Below are positions 26,031-33,509 of a DNA stretch of 53,602 bases, piece after piece. The stretch is from Planctomycetota bacterium. GTDB taxonomy: Bacteria; Planctomycetota; Planctomycetia; Gemmatales; Gemmataceae. The notes under the pieces are model-generated. The model was given only the letters and a program-made list of their open reading frames with translations. It did not search any database and was not told the DNA's origin. Position 1 is the stretch's first letter. Every line of letters starts with the position of its first letter. The stretch spans positions 1 to 53,602 of the forward strand of contig JACOUH010000122.1 in NCBI GenBank assembly GCA_016177925.1. Reading direction: 5' to 3'. The position numbers and the translations under genes were made by a program.

Positions 26031-26540
26031 ATGCGAAGCATCGCGGTGGCCGGGCTGTTGGTCGTGCTGACCGGCCCGGTGGTGGCCCAGGACGCCCCGA
26101 AGCCCGGCCCGGAGCACAAGCTGCTCAAGAGGCAGGAAGGCACCTGGAGCACCACCATGAAGGCCGGCGGCATGGAGTTCAAGGGAGCCATGACGTACAA
26201 GATGGAACTGGGCGGGCTGTGGCTGGTCGGGTCGATGGAGAGCGACCTCGACGGGCAGAAGTTCTACGGCAAGAGCCTCGACACCTACGACCCCGCCAAG
26301 AAGAAGTACATCGGCGTGTGGGCGGACAGCATGTCCACCACCCCGATGGTGATGGAGGGGACCTACGACAAGGAGAAGAAGGCGCTGACCATGACCGGTG
26401 CCGGGGTAGGGATGGACGGCAAGCCGGCGAAGTGGAAGTCGGTCTCCACGATGCCGGACAATGACACCATCCACCTGAGCATGTTCGTGGGCGACGCGAA
26501 GGAGCCGATGTTCACGGTCACGTACAAGCGGAAGAAATAG
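26031..26540 (+). CDS. Secreted DUF1579 protein
   Basis: 169 residues from ATG 26031, with GGAGGAGCG close upstream. The signal peptide MRSIAVAGLLVVLTGPVVA is followed by a single-domain body of DUF1579 type: PEHKLLKRQEGTWSTTMKA, then GGLWLVGSMESDL, SLDTYDPAKKKYIGVWADS and EGTYDKEKKALTMTG. These small beta-barrel, lipocalin-like proteins are common in planctomycetes and have no known ligand. It should be periplasmic or secreted. It stands 227 nt after mmsA with nothing recognisable in between. The 280 nt after its stop contain only a short GC-rich hairpin near 26567-26583. Confidence 0.85.
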   Translation: MRSIAVAGLLVVLTGPVVAQDAPKPGPEHKLLKRQEGTWSTTMKAGGMEFKGAMTYKMELGGLWLVGSMESDLDGQKFYGKSLDTYDPAKKKYIGVWADSMSTTPMVMEGTYDKEKKALTMTGAGVGMDGKPAKWKSVSTMPDNDTIHLSMFVGDAKEPMFTVTYKRKK

Positions 26541-26819
26541 TCCCCGCCCTCGCCCCGCCCGATCCCGGCCGGACCGCGGCCGGTGTCTCGGGCGCTGTCG
26601 TCCAGGCACAAGCGGCGATGGCGAAGGTGGCGGCTGCCTTCACCTCGCCGCTTGACTCCTCCCGCGCGCACGCGCTCTGTATCGCAAACCGCAGCGGGGG
26701 CGAGGGGGAAAGAGGGCCTGCACCTACGGGTTTGCCCCCTGCCTTGGGGATAGCAAGGTTCTGTGGAAATCAAACCCCGTTGACGTCGCTCGGGGCGTAG
26801 AGAAGGGCAAAGTCGTGTC

Positions 26820-27602
26820 ATGACCAACGACTCGCTGCTGGACCTGGCCGCGGAAGCGATTGCCTCCGCCGACGCTCTGCTGATCGGGGCCGGCGCAGGC
26901 ATGGGAGTCGACAGCGGGCTGCCCGACTTTCGAGGGGACAAAGGTTTCTGGAATGCCTACCCGCCCTACGCCCGGCTGGGCCTGAACTTCATCGACATGG
27001 CCAACCCGCGCTGGTTCAGACAGGACCCCGAGATGGGCTGGGGCTTCTACGGTCACCGCCTGAACCTCTACCGCCAGACGCCGCCGCACGCCGGCTTTGG
27101 CATCCTCCGCCGGTGGGCCGCACGCATGCCGCGCGGCAGCTTCGTCTACACCTCCAACGTCGACAGCCACTTCCAGCGGGCCGGCTTCCCCGAGGACCGG
27201 GTCGTCGAGGTGCATGGAGCGATCGAGTGGCTGCAGTGTACGCGCCGCGCGTGCGGTCGCGGGCTATGGTCCGTCGACCCGGTGGGGCCTCCTGTCACGG
27301 TCGACGAGACGACCATGCGAGCGATCCCGCCACTGCCGGCCTGCCCGGCCTGCAGCGCCCTGGCGCGGCCAAATGTCCTCATGTTCGGCGACGCGGAGTG
27401 GGACGAGGGCCGATCGTGGCAGCAGGAGGTGCGCTTCAACCAGTGGCGCGACGGCCTGGCGGGGGCGCGGCTCGTGGTCGTCGAATGCGGCGCCGGCACC
27501 GCCATCCCGAGTGTGCGCAGGCTGTGTGAGAACGTCGCCGACGCTGGAGGCACTCCGGGCCATCGACGAGCGCCTCGGAAAGAGGTGATCGCAGATCGTT
27601 GA
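26820..27602 (+). CDS. SIR2-family NAD-dependent deacetylase, C-terminus deleted and frameshifted
   Basis: 260 residues from ATG 26820. Clear sirtuin motifs: GAGMGVDSGLPDFRG (25-39) for NAD binding, SNVDSHF (113-119), the catalytic His in VHGAIEW (His132), and four Cys (about 140, 145, 174 and 177) of the structural zinc site. Near residue 240 the expected C-terminal part with the INP-type NAD loop is absent. The end reads VADAGGTPGHRRAPRKE, while the +1 frame there reads PTLEALRAIDERLGKR and then stops, which looks like the authentic family tail. A deletion of roughly 30-40 codons that also shifted frame explains this. The protein may be inactive. It is a single gene with low-GC sequence downstream. 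Confidence 0.8.
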   Translation: MTNDSLLDLAAEAIASADALLIGAGAGMGVDSGLPDFRGDKGFWNAYPPYARLGLNFIDMANPRWFRQDPEMGWGFYGHRLNLYRQTPPHAGFGILRRWAARMPRGSFVYTSNVDSHFQRAGFPEDRVVEVHGAIEWLQCTRRACGRGLWSVDPVGPPVTVDETTMRAIPPLPACPACSALARPNVLMFGDAEWDEGRSWQQEVRFNQWRDGLAGARLVVVECGAGTAIPSVRRLCENVADAGGTPGHRRAPRKEVIADR

Positions 27603-27803
27603 TCGAGAATTGTTGCGTTCGGAGAGACAATCGGTCAACCGGGAGGCGGTTTCTTCGGAGAGGTTCATTTGGGGGCTATGTTCCATTCGGCCGGGAGTTC
27701 AGCGGAACACACGCCGCACTCGAAGACCCCATCCTTGACGATGTTGATGGAGCCAATTGTCCACCAATTTTCCCCATTTTTCATCTCCTGAAGGAGGCGG
27801 CAC

Positions 27804-28262
27804 CTACGGCTGCTCAGGGTTGACGATCGGAAGCCCTTCGAGCGCCGACACCGTCAAGAGCACATGATCTGCCCTAACCAATTCGTCAAGCATTCCTCGG
27901 CGGCGCAAGTCCAAAGCGACCGCGAGCTGAATCGCGTCGAGCGTGTACAGGCCGTGCGTCAGGCCGTGGCTCTGAAGCAGCCGGTCCGCCTCTTGAAAAT
28001 GTCTCACCAGCAACTGCACGATGGTGGGCCGGCGCTGGCGCAGGTCGGCAAAGAACCGCCGCCGCAGGAGCCCAAAGTCCGCCGGCGAAATCTGGCCGCT
28101 TCGCACCTTCTTCGCGAAAACCGAAACGGTTTCCACCACGCTCAGGCGGGAGAGAAAAAGCCGGGCCGTGGGGTTGGCCCACAGGAGGTCGACCTTCGGA
28201 GTTCCGACCTCGTGATGGTAGTGTTTGACGACGCCGCTGGTATCCAGGAAATGATCGGACAT
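27804..28262 (-). CDS. PIN-domain toxin (VapC-like)
   Basis: 152 residues from ATG 28262. The N-terminus DHFLDTSGVVKHYHHEVGT holds the first acidic residue of a PIN nuclease. SVVETVSVFAKK and GLYTLDAIQLAVAL supply the other conserved acidic residues (Glu in VVET, Asp in TLDA). It should be a magnesium-dependent ribonuclease. Its start overlaps the stop of the upstream gene as TAATG, so the two are translationally coupled as in type II toxin-antitoxin operons, with the antitoxin first. The target RNA is unknown. Confidence 0.85.
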   Translation of the reverse strand: MSDHFLDTSGVVKHYHHEVGTPKVDLLWANPTARLFLSRLSVVETVSVFAKKVRSGQISPADFGLLRRRFFADLRQRRPTIVQLLVRHFQEADRLLQSHGLTHGLYTLDAIQLAVALDLRRRGMLDELVRADHVLLTVSALEGLPIVNPEQP

Positions 28263-28522
28263 TACCCTTGGTCCCGCTCAGCCCGGATGTCCTCCGTCAA
28301 GGAACCCGGAATCTTGGCCAGGGCTTGCCGCACGGCTTCGAGGGGGACGGTATCGTCCGCTTGCGTATCACAATAGGCGTGATATTCCTGGTCGATAAGG
28401 TTCTCTTCCGCGGCGGCAGCCGTCTCGACCGTGAGGAAGACTCGTTCCTGTTCGTGGCAGGGGACCGGCTCCAAAGGGTGAAAAGCCCCGTTCGCGTAAA
28501 TCGCTGCAACGGTTCTGGTCAT
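28262..28522 (-). CDS. DUF104-type antitoxin partner of the PIN toxin
   Basis: 86 residues from ATG 28522, with GGAGG eight bases upstream. The beginning TRTVAAIYANGAFHPLEPVP is the DUF104 (AF2212-like) motif of small antitoxins that pair with PIN toxins. The acidic C-terminal half (LIDQEYHAYCDTQADDTVPL) is likely the toxin-wrapping helix. Its stop overlaps the toxin start by one base. It probably represses its own promoter in the 280-nt upstream gap, which also contains a small palindrome at 28634-28651. Confidence 0.8.
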   Translation of the reverse strand: MTRTVAAIYANGAFHPLEPVPCHEQERVFLTVETAAAAEENLIDQEYHAYCDTQADDTVPLEAVRQALAKIPGSLTEDIRAERDQG

Positions 28523-28633
28523 GTCTGGGTCCTCCGTCGAAACCTGCGTCGATGCGCCTGAGCACGCTATCCCGTATTGTTGCCTTTACTCTTCAGAGTA
28601 ACGGCGTGCGGAATGCAAGGCAATCCGATTGTC

Positions 28634-28651
28634 CGGAGGCCTCGGCCTCCG
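28634..28651. repeat. Short palindrome between toxin-antitoxin pair and PSD1 gene
   Basis: CGGAGGC (28634-28640) pairs with 28645-28651 over a 4-nt loop. It is of the same general style as the other GC-rich palindromes in the window. No gene is seen in this 282-nt gap. Confidence 0.5.
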
Positions 28652-28804
28652 CCCTGGAGAGGGAGGAACCCGCGAAAAACCGCTCGGATTGCTCGCCCGC
28701 TCTCTTCCCCTGGCGTGCCGTGTCGGCGATAATGAGCCTGCGCGAGAGGACCCTCCGCAACAAGACGCCAGCGGAATTGGCGCTGGACGAGCGGGAGCCA
28801 TTGG

Positions 28805-31792
28805 ATGAAGCGCTTGCACCTGACGACGATTCTCGGGCTGATGCTCGCCCCGGTCGCTCTGGCGGCAGAGAGCATCTCGTTCGACAACGAGGTCCGACCC
28901 CTCCTCAATCGCTGCATGCAATGCCACGGACCGAGCAAGTCGCGCGGTGGACTGCGCCTCGACAGCAAAGAAGCGGCGACCGCGACGCTTGACTCCGGCA
29001 AGAAGGCCATCGTCCCCGGCAAGCCAGAACTGAGCGAGCTGCTGCGCCGTGTCGGCACGACGGAGAAAAGCGAGCGGATGCCTCCCAAGGGAGAACCGCT
29101 GACCGCCGCGCAGGTCGCGAAGCTGCGGAGCTGGATCGTCGCCGGCGCCCACTGGCCCGCTCACTGGGCCTACCGACCGCTCGTCCGACCGCCCCTGCCC
29201 CGCCTCCCCGCATCGATGCCGGAGGGGTGGGCACGTACGCCAATCGACCTCTTCATTCTCGAAAAAATCGCCGCACGAAAGCTCACCCCGGCCCCCGAAG
29301 CGGATCGCCGAACGCTTCTCCGCCGTGTCTCCTTCGACCTGACGGGCCTGCCTCCCACTGCCGAGGAGGTCGACGCCTTCCTTGCTGACACGCAGCCCGA
29401 TGCCTACGAGCGCGCGGTCGACCGGCTGCTTGCCTCGCCCGCTTACGGCGAGCGCTGGGCCCGGCACTGGATGGATGTCGTCCACTTCGCCGAGACGCAC
29501 GGCCACGACCAGGACCGCCCGCGCGAACACGCCTGGCCGTACCGCGACTATCTCATCCGCGCCTTCAACGAGGACTGGCCCTATGCCCGGTTCGTCCGCG
29601 AGCAAGTCGCCGGTGATGTGCTCTTCCCAGGCAATTCGTGGGCAACCGTGGCGACCGGCTTCCTCGCGACGGGACCGTGGGACGAATCATCGCTGCGCGA
29701 CATCCGCGAGGACTCCATCGACCGCGAGATCGCCCGCTATCTTGACCGCGACGACATCATCACCACGGTCATGTCGACCTTCGTTAGCACAACGGTCCAC
29801 TGTGCCCGCTGCCATGACCACAAGTTCGACCCGATCACGCAGGACGAATACTACTCCCTGCAGGCGGTCTTCGCCGCCACCGACAAGGCGAACCGTACCT
29901 ACGACCCCGACCCAGGCGTCGCGGCCCGCCGTCGCAACCTGACCGAGCGGAAGGCGCGGCTCGCGAAGCAGAAGGAGACGCTGGACCGCACCTTGCTCGA
30001 CCCTGCCCTGCAAGCGGAAGTTGCGGCGTGGGAGAAAGAAGTGACACGGGCAGGGCAGCTATGGCAGGTACTTGACCCGGCCGAGTTCCGGTCCGCCGAA
30101 GGGACGACGCTGAAGAAGTTGCCCGACGGCTCGTTGCTGTCCGGCGGCAAGCGGCCCGAACGCGACACGTACACGGTGGTCGCCCACACCGACGTCAGGG
30201 GCATCACCGGCATCCGGCTGGAGGTGCTGACCGACGACAGCTTGCCGCACCACGGTCCGGGCCGTCAAGACAACGGCAACCTGCACCTGAACGAGTTCGC
30301 CGTCACAGCGGCGCCGCGCCTGACTTTATCAGGGGGCTCACGCCCCCCGCTCGCCAGAACGCTGGCGTGGCGCGGCGCCCGCGCCGACTTCGATCAGCAG
30401 GGCTGGACGATCGCCCACGCCATCGACGGCAACCCGGTCACCGCGTGGGGAATCTACCCGCAGGTCGGCAAGCCCCACCACGCCGTCTTCACCCTGAAGG
30501 AGCCGCTCGCTCATGACAACGGGACCACGCTCACCTTCACCCTGAAGCAGACGCACGGCGGCGGGCACCTGATTGGACGGCTGCGGCTGTCCGTCACGAC
30601 CTCCCCTACGCCGGGCGATGCCGCCGTCCTGCCGCAGCCGGTCGCCGCAGCCCTCGGCATCAGCCCCGCGGCGCGGACCGATCGGCAGCGGGCCGACCTC
30701 GCGTCCTACTATCTCGAACAAAAGCTTGACCGTGAAATGGCATCGCTGCCGCCGCGGCAGTTCGTCTACGGCGGCACGAGCGACTTCGCCCCCGACGGCA
30801 CGTTCCGCCCCGCCGGCAAACCGCGGCCCGTCCGCGTCCTGAAGCGCGGCGACATCCACAAGCCAGGCGCCCTGGCCACACCAGGTACGCTCTCCTGCGT
30901 GCCGGGCCTGGAGTCGCGCTTCAAGCGGACGGACGCCGAAGAGGGCGCTCGCCGCGCGGCGCTGGCGGCGTGGCTCGCCGACCCGAAGAACGGGCTGGCC
31001 TGGCGGTCAATTGCGAACCGCATCTGGCAGTATCACTTCGGCCACGGCCTCGTCGACACGCCGAACGACTTTGGCCGCATGGGCGCCGCGCCGACTCACC
31101 CCGAACTGCTCGACTGGTTGGCGGTCACGCTGCGGGAGAACGGCGGGTCGCTCAAGGCGCTGCACCGGCTGATCGTCACCAGCGCCGTCTACCGGCAATC
31201 GTCGGCGTACGACGCGGCCTTCGCGGCAGTGGACGGCGACAATCGCTATCTCTGGCGCATGAATCGACGGCGCCTCGACGCCGAGGCGATCCACGATGCC
31301 GTCCTGCGCGTTTCGGACAAGCTCGACCGCACGATGGGCGGGGCGTCGGTCAAGCAGTTCATCCAGACGCCCGGCATTCACGTCACGCCGAACGTCGATT
31401 ATCTCAACTTCAACGTGGACGACCCGGCCAACTTCCGTCGCAGTGTCTACCGCTTCGTCTTCCGCACGCTGCCCGACCCGTTCATGGAGTCGCTCGACTG
31501 TCCCGACGGCTCGCAGCTGACGCCGGTCCGCAGTGCCTCGGTGACCGCGCTGCAGGCGTTGTCGATGCTGAATGACAAGTTCATGGTGCGCCAGAGCGAG
31601 CACGTCGCGGAGCGCATTGTCCTCGCCAACCACGATCCCGGCAGGCAAGTGACTGCGGCGTACCGGCTGATCCTGGGCCGCGCGCCGACGCCGAAAGAGG
31701 CGCGTGCGGTCGGCGCCTATGCGGCGAAGTACGGCTTGGCGAACGCCTGCCGCGTGCTGCTCAACAGCAACGAGTTCGTGTTCGTCGACTGA
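28805..31792 (+). CDS. Long PSD1-type protein: planctomycete cytochrome c + DUF1549 + insert domain + DUF1553
   Basis: 995 residues from ATG 28805. Signal peptide 1-21. Heme motif CMQCH at 37-41, with RMPPKGEP as the distal-ligand region. DUF1549 covers about 140-370 (GLPPTAEEVD, YGERWARHWMDVVHFAETHG, CARCHDHKFDP). Between residues about 375 and 660 is an extra module that begins with a charged helix (RRRNLTERKARLAKQKETL). It continues as a beta-rich, discoidin-like domain (GITGIRLEVLTDDSLPHHGPGR, AWGIYPQVGKPHHAVFTL). DUF1553 lies at about 710-990 (IANRIWQYHFGHG, THPELLDWL, ALQALSMLND). The insert may bind a carbohydrate. An in-frame palindrome sits within it at 30332-30367. No DUF1501 gene is adjacent. 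Confidence 0.93.
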   Translation: MKRLHLTTILGLMLAPVALAAESISFDNEVRPLLNRCMQCHGPSKSRGGLRLDSKEAATATLDSGKKAIVPGKPELSELLRRVGTTEKSERMPPKGEPLTAAQVAKLRSWIVAGAHWPAHWAYRPLVRPPLPRLPASMPEGWARTPIDLFILEKIAARKLTPAPEADRRTLLRRVSFDLTGLPPTAEEVDAFLADTQPDAYERAVDRLLASPAYGERWARHWMDVVHFAETHGHDQDRPREHAWPYRDYLIRAFNEDWPYARFVREQVAGDVLFPGNSWATVATGFLATGPWDESSLRDIREDSIDREIARYLDRDDIITTVMSTFVSTTVHCARCHDHKFDPITQDEYYSLQAVFAATDKANRTYDPDPGVAARRRNLTERKARLAKQKETLDRTLLDPALQAEVAAWEKEVTRAGQLWQVLDPAEFRSAEGTTLKKLPDGSLLSGGKRPERDTYTVVAHTDVRGITGIRLEVLTDDSLPHHGPGRQDNGNLHLNEFAVTAAPRLTLSGGSRPPLARTLAWRGARADFDQQGWTIAHAIDGNPVTAWGIYPQVGKPHHAVFTLKEPLAHDNGTTLTFTLKQTHGGGHLIGRLRLSVTTSPTPGDAAVLPQPVAAALGISPAARTDRQRADLASYYLEQKLDREMASLPPRQFVYGGTSDFAPDGTFRPAGKPRPVRVLKRGDIHKPGALATPGTLSCVPGLESRFKRTDAEEGARRAALAAWLADPKNGLAWRSIANRIWQYHFGHGLVDTPNDFGRMGAAPTHPELLDWLAVTLRENGGSLKALHRLIVTSAVYRQSSAYDAAFAAVDGDNRYLWRMNRRRLDAEAIHDAVLRVSDKLDRTMGGASVKQFIQTPGIHVTPNVDYLNFNVDDPANFRRSVYRFVFRTLPDPFMESLDCPDGSQLTPVRSASVTALQALSMLNDKFMVRQSEHVAERIVLANHDPGRQVTAAYRLILGRAPTPKEARAVGAYAAKYGLANACRVLLNSNEFVFVD
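30332..30367. repeat. Palindromic element inside long PSD1 gene
   Basis: GGGGGC (30332-30337) pairs with 30342-30347. It is followed by a second small hairpin, CGCCAG/CTGGCG at 30352-30357 and 30362-30367. The first part and the following GCTCGCCA match the element at 21431. The encoded GGSRPPLARTLAW is not like the surrounding domain. Confidence 0.65.
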
Positions 31793-31871
31793 TAACGGGC
31801 ACGGCTCGGTTGTTGGGCTAGAGAGCGGAGGATGCCGGCTCCCGGTGTGAACGCGGTGGGGGAGAGAAATC

Positions 31872-32195
31872 ATGATCATCTTCGGCAGTGGGGGCGATGT
31901 CGTTCACTTGGGACAGACGGAGACAAAGTATTGCCCGGTTTGCGAGCGTGATCGCACGTTCTCACTGGTGCTTCACTACAGATTTTCGCACGTCTACTAC
32001 CTCTTCGGGATGGTGGAGAAAAGACAGTATTTCGACGTCTGCGACGTGTGCAATCGGGGGGAGAAGCTCGATCGAAAGGAAGTAGAGAGGCAACTGGGGC
32101 GTGTTCCCATCCCCTTCATGAGGCGATTCGGTTGCCTCGTCGCCATTCTGCTGCTTGTCCTTTTTGGTGTCATTAGCGTGTTGACCAGTCACTGA
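31872..32195 (+). CDS. Small zinc-ribbon membrane protein
   Basis: 107 residues from ATG 31872, with GGGGGAGAGAAATC upstream. Two Cys pairs, CPVC (about 21-24) and CDVC (about 57-60), form a zinc-ribbon or rubredoxin-like knuckle. A single C-terminal hydrophobic segment (FGCLVAILLLVLFGVISVL) anchors it in the membrane with the ribbon probably in the cytoplasm. I do not recognise a named family. The gene is AT-richer than its neighbours. A possible terminator follows at 32303-32338. Confidence 0.65.
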   Translation: MIIFGSGGDVVHLGQTETKYCPVCERDRTFSLVLHYRFSHVYYLFGMVEKRQYFDVCDVCNRGEKLDRKEVERQLGRVPIPFMRRFGCLVAILLLVLFGVISVLTSH

Positions 32196-32302
32196 CGTGA
32201 TCGGTATGTCCAGAAAGAAAAGGCAGGCAATGCGAAGCGGAGGGAGCCTGTTTTCAACGCAGCCGCTCAGTTCGACTGTTGCCGTTTTTCTGTGGAATAG
32301 TG

Positions 32303-32338
32303 CGACCGCGCGGAGGCTGTCCAGCGGGCGGTCGTTTT
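32303..32338 (+). terminator. Possible intrinsic terminator
   Basis: CGACCGC (32303-32309) pairs with GCGGTCG (32328-32334), followed by TTTT. It lies about 110 nt after the zinc-ribbon gene. The loop is long (18 nt) and the T-run short, so this is tentative. Confidence 0.35.
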
Positions 32339-32400
32339 GTGGATCTTCTGAGGGGGTTATGAGCGTCTCGCCGCCTTGGCGGAAGGGCGCGGGACGCCCG

Positions 32401-32654
32401 CTAGGCCGCCGGAGCCAGCCCCGACAGCAACAACTCGCGGAACGGACGCGGGAGTTTCCCGGTCTTCACATCCTTCCACCCGGCCCGGCCTGGTGTCGCA
32501 TCGCGCCCAGCCGCGCGACTTCCGGCGAGCCCCGCGAGAGACAGGAACACCACGGCAAGGACCGCCCGTGTCCGTTGCCGAAGAGGGTCGGGTGGCTGAC
32601 CGATTGGGGCGGGTCGGCGAGGCGGGCGACGCCAAATGTGATGTCTCGCCCCAT
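32401..32654 (-). pseudogene. Possible small membrane-protein gene broken by a frameshift
   Basis: ATG at 32654 follows GGGGGATTGCG and starts MGRDITFGVARLADPP. After about 30 codons this frame turns into unlikely sequence. A second frame then reads a convincing hydrophobic segment, RAVLAVVFLSLAGLAG, followed by GWKDVKTGKLPRPFRELLL and TAG at 32403-32401. Together they look like one short exported or membrane protein of about 84 residues with a frameshift near 32565. No family is recognised. The rest of the 32196-32987 gap shows no other credible gene. Confidence 0.25.
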
Positions 32655-32987
32655 CGCAATCCCCCTTCGTAGTTGGCGCCCAGCCGCGCGGCCGGCTTCA
32701 TTTTAGGAAGGGCCATCAGTTCGTGGCCGGAAAGCGAGCCGCCCGACCCGCTGTTGCGGGTGCCCCGAGGCCGGCGGACGGCGGGAAGGAACCACGCTGC
32801 TCGCTCGCCCCTCGGCGTGCCGCTCTTGAGCGGAAGCCCCTTGCTCTTGCGGGTCGTCCCTTCCGTTCGTATTGTAACGGGGTGATTGGCGAATAGCTTC
32901 TGCGCCGGCTTTCGTGAACCAGCAGACCGACTTGCCGACCTGCTTCTTGCGGAGGTTCGGCTGTCTGGGCATGATTCCCGAGCATTC

Positions 32988-33082
32988 GGAAGTGTTTGCA
33001 CCTCTGGCGAGGGCCCCGGTCTTCAAAACCGCGGGGGGGTTTGACAAAGGCTCCCAGTGGGTTCGATTCCCATACACTTCCG
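32988..33082 (+). tRNA. selC: tRNA-Sec (anticodon TCA)
   Basis: 95 nt. The 8-bp acceptor GGAAGTGT pairs exactly with ACACTTCC (33074-33081), followed by discriminator G. The T arm GTGGG-TTCGATT-CCCAT has 5 bp, giving the 8+5 acceptor/T-stem length of bacterial tRNA-Sec. The D arm uses CCTC-TGGC-GAGG with a flanking GC pair. The anticodon loop CTTCAAA puts TCA at 33023-33025, closed by CGGT/ACCG. The long variable arm lies between. The organism therefore reads UGA as selenocysteine in some genes. No selA, selB or selD and no obvious selenoprotein is in this window. An intrinsic terminator follows at once. Confidence 0.92.
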
Positions 33083-33089
33083 CTCGAAC

Positions 33090-33124
33090 GGCTTGCGGGG
33101 AATGCCGTAAGCCTTTCTCTTTTT
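33090..33124 (+). terminator. Intrinsic terminator of tRNA-Sec
   Basis: GGCTTGCGG (33090-33098) pairs with CCGTAAGCC (33105-33113), with one G-U pair and a 6-nt loop, followed by TTTCTCTTTTT (33114-33124). It begins 8 nt after the tRNA 3' end, which fits a single-gene tRNA transcript. Confidence 0.85.
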
Positions 33125-33138
33125 CAACCAACCTTGCC

Positions 33139-33156
33139 TCGATTCCCATACCCTTC
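33139..33156 (+). other. Partial duplicate of the tRNA-Sec 3' end (possible att remnant)
   Basis: TCGATTCCCATACCCTTC here matches 17 of 18 bases of 33063-33080 in the T-loop/acceptor of the tRNA, 76 nt downstream and in the same orientation. Duplicated tRNA 3' ends are the usual trace of site-specific integration. Here almost nothing lies between the two copies, so any element would have been lost or lies further right. Confidence 0.45.
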
Positions 33157-33236
33157 GATTCGGCCCACCTCACGAGTGGGAGGCCGGATCGCTCCCAGCA
33201 AGCGGCCCGCATCACCCGGTTTTCCGCGGGTCGTGG

Positions 33237-33509
33237 ATGAAGGCTACCAGTTCCGGTCGCGCCTCGAGGAACCGCGTGAGCCAGCAGAACCTGCTGGCCG
33301 AGGCGCGCGGCGAGATCGCCCAGGGTCTGATTCAGGTCTACCGGGCCCTGGGTGGTGGTTGGCAGATCCGCGACAGCGGGTGTGAGGAAGCGTGCCCAGG
33401 CAGCTCACCGCCGATGGAGGGGAAGGCGCAGACTTCCCCTGACACGGTGGTGCCCCACGCGATGGTCTCCCCCGCCGAAGTCCCGCAAGGAACCGGAGGT
33501 TGGAGATGA
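33237..33509 (+). pseudogene. 3' remnant of an efflux outer-membrane (TolC/NodT-like) gene
   Basis: The readable frame starts at 33237 and ends at TGA 33507-33509. Its first part, NLLAEARGEIAQGLIQVYRALGGGWQIR, is the typical last helix of NodT/TolC-type outer-membrane efflux proteins, where 'Q(G/A)LI(Q)VYRALGGGW' closes the domain. The 400 or so residues that should precede it are absent, because the sequence upstream is the tRNA-Sec region. The stop overlaps the start of the next gene as ATGA, the coupling expected inside an operon. So this is the intact 3' end of a gene whose 5' part was lost. Homology is recognised by eye only. Confidence 0.55.

Noticed and set aside
32197..32706. 169-codon rightward frame upstream of tRNA-Sec
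   Set aside because: Arg/Pro/Ser-rich random-looking product, no good ribosome site, and conflicts with a better-looking frame on the other strand.
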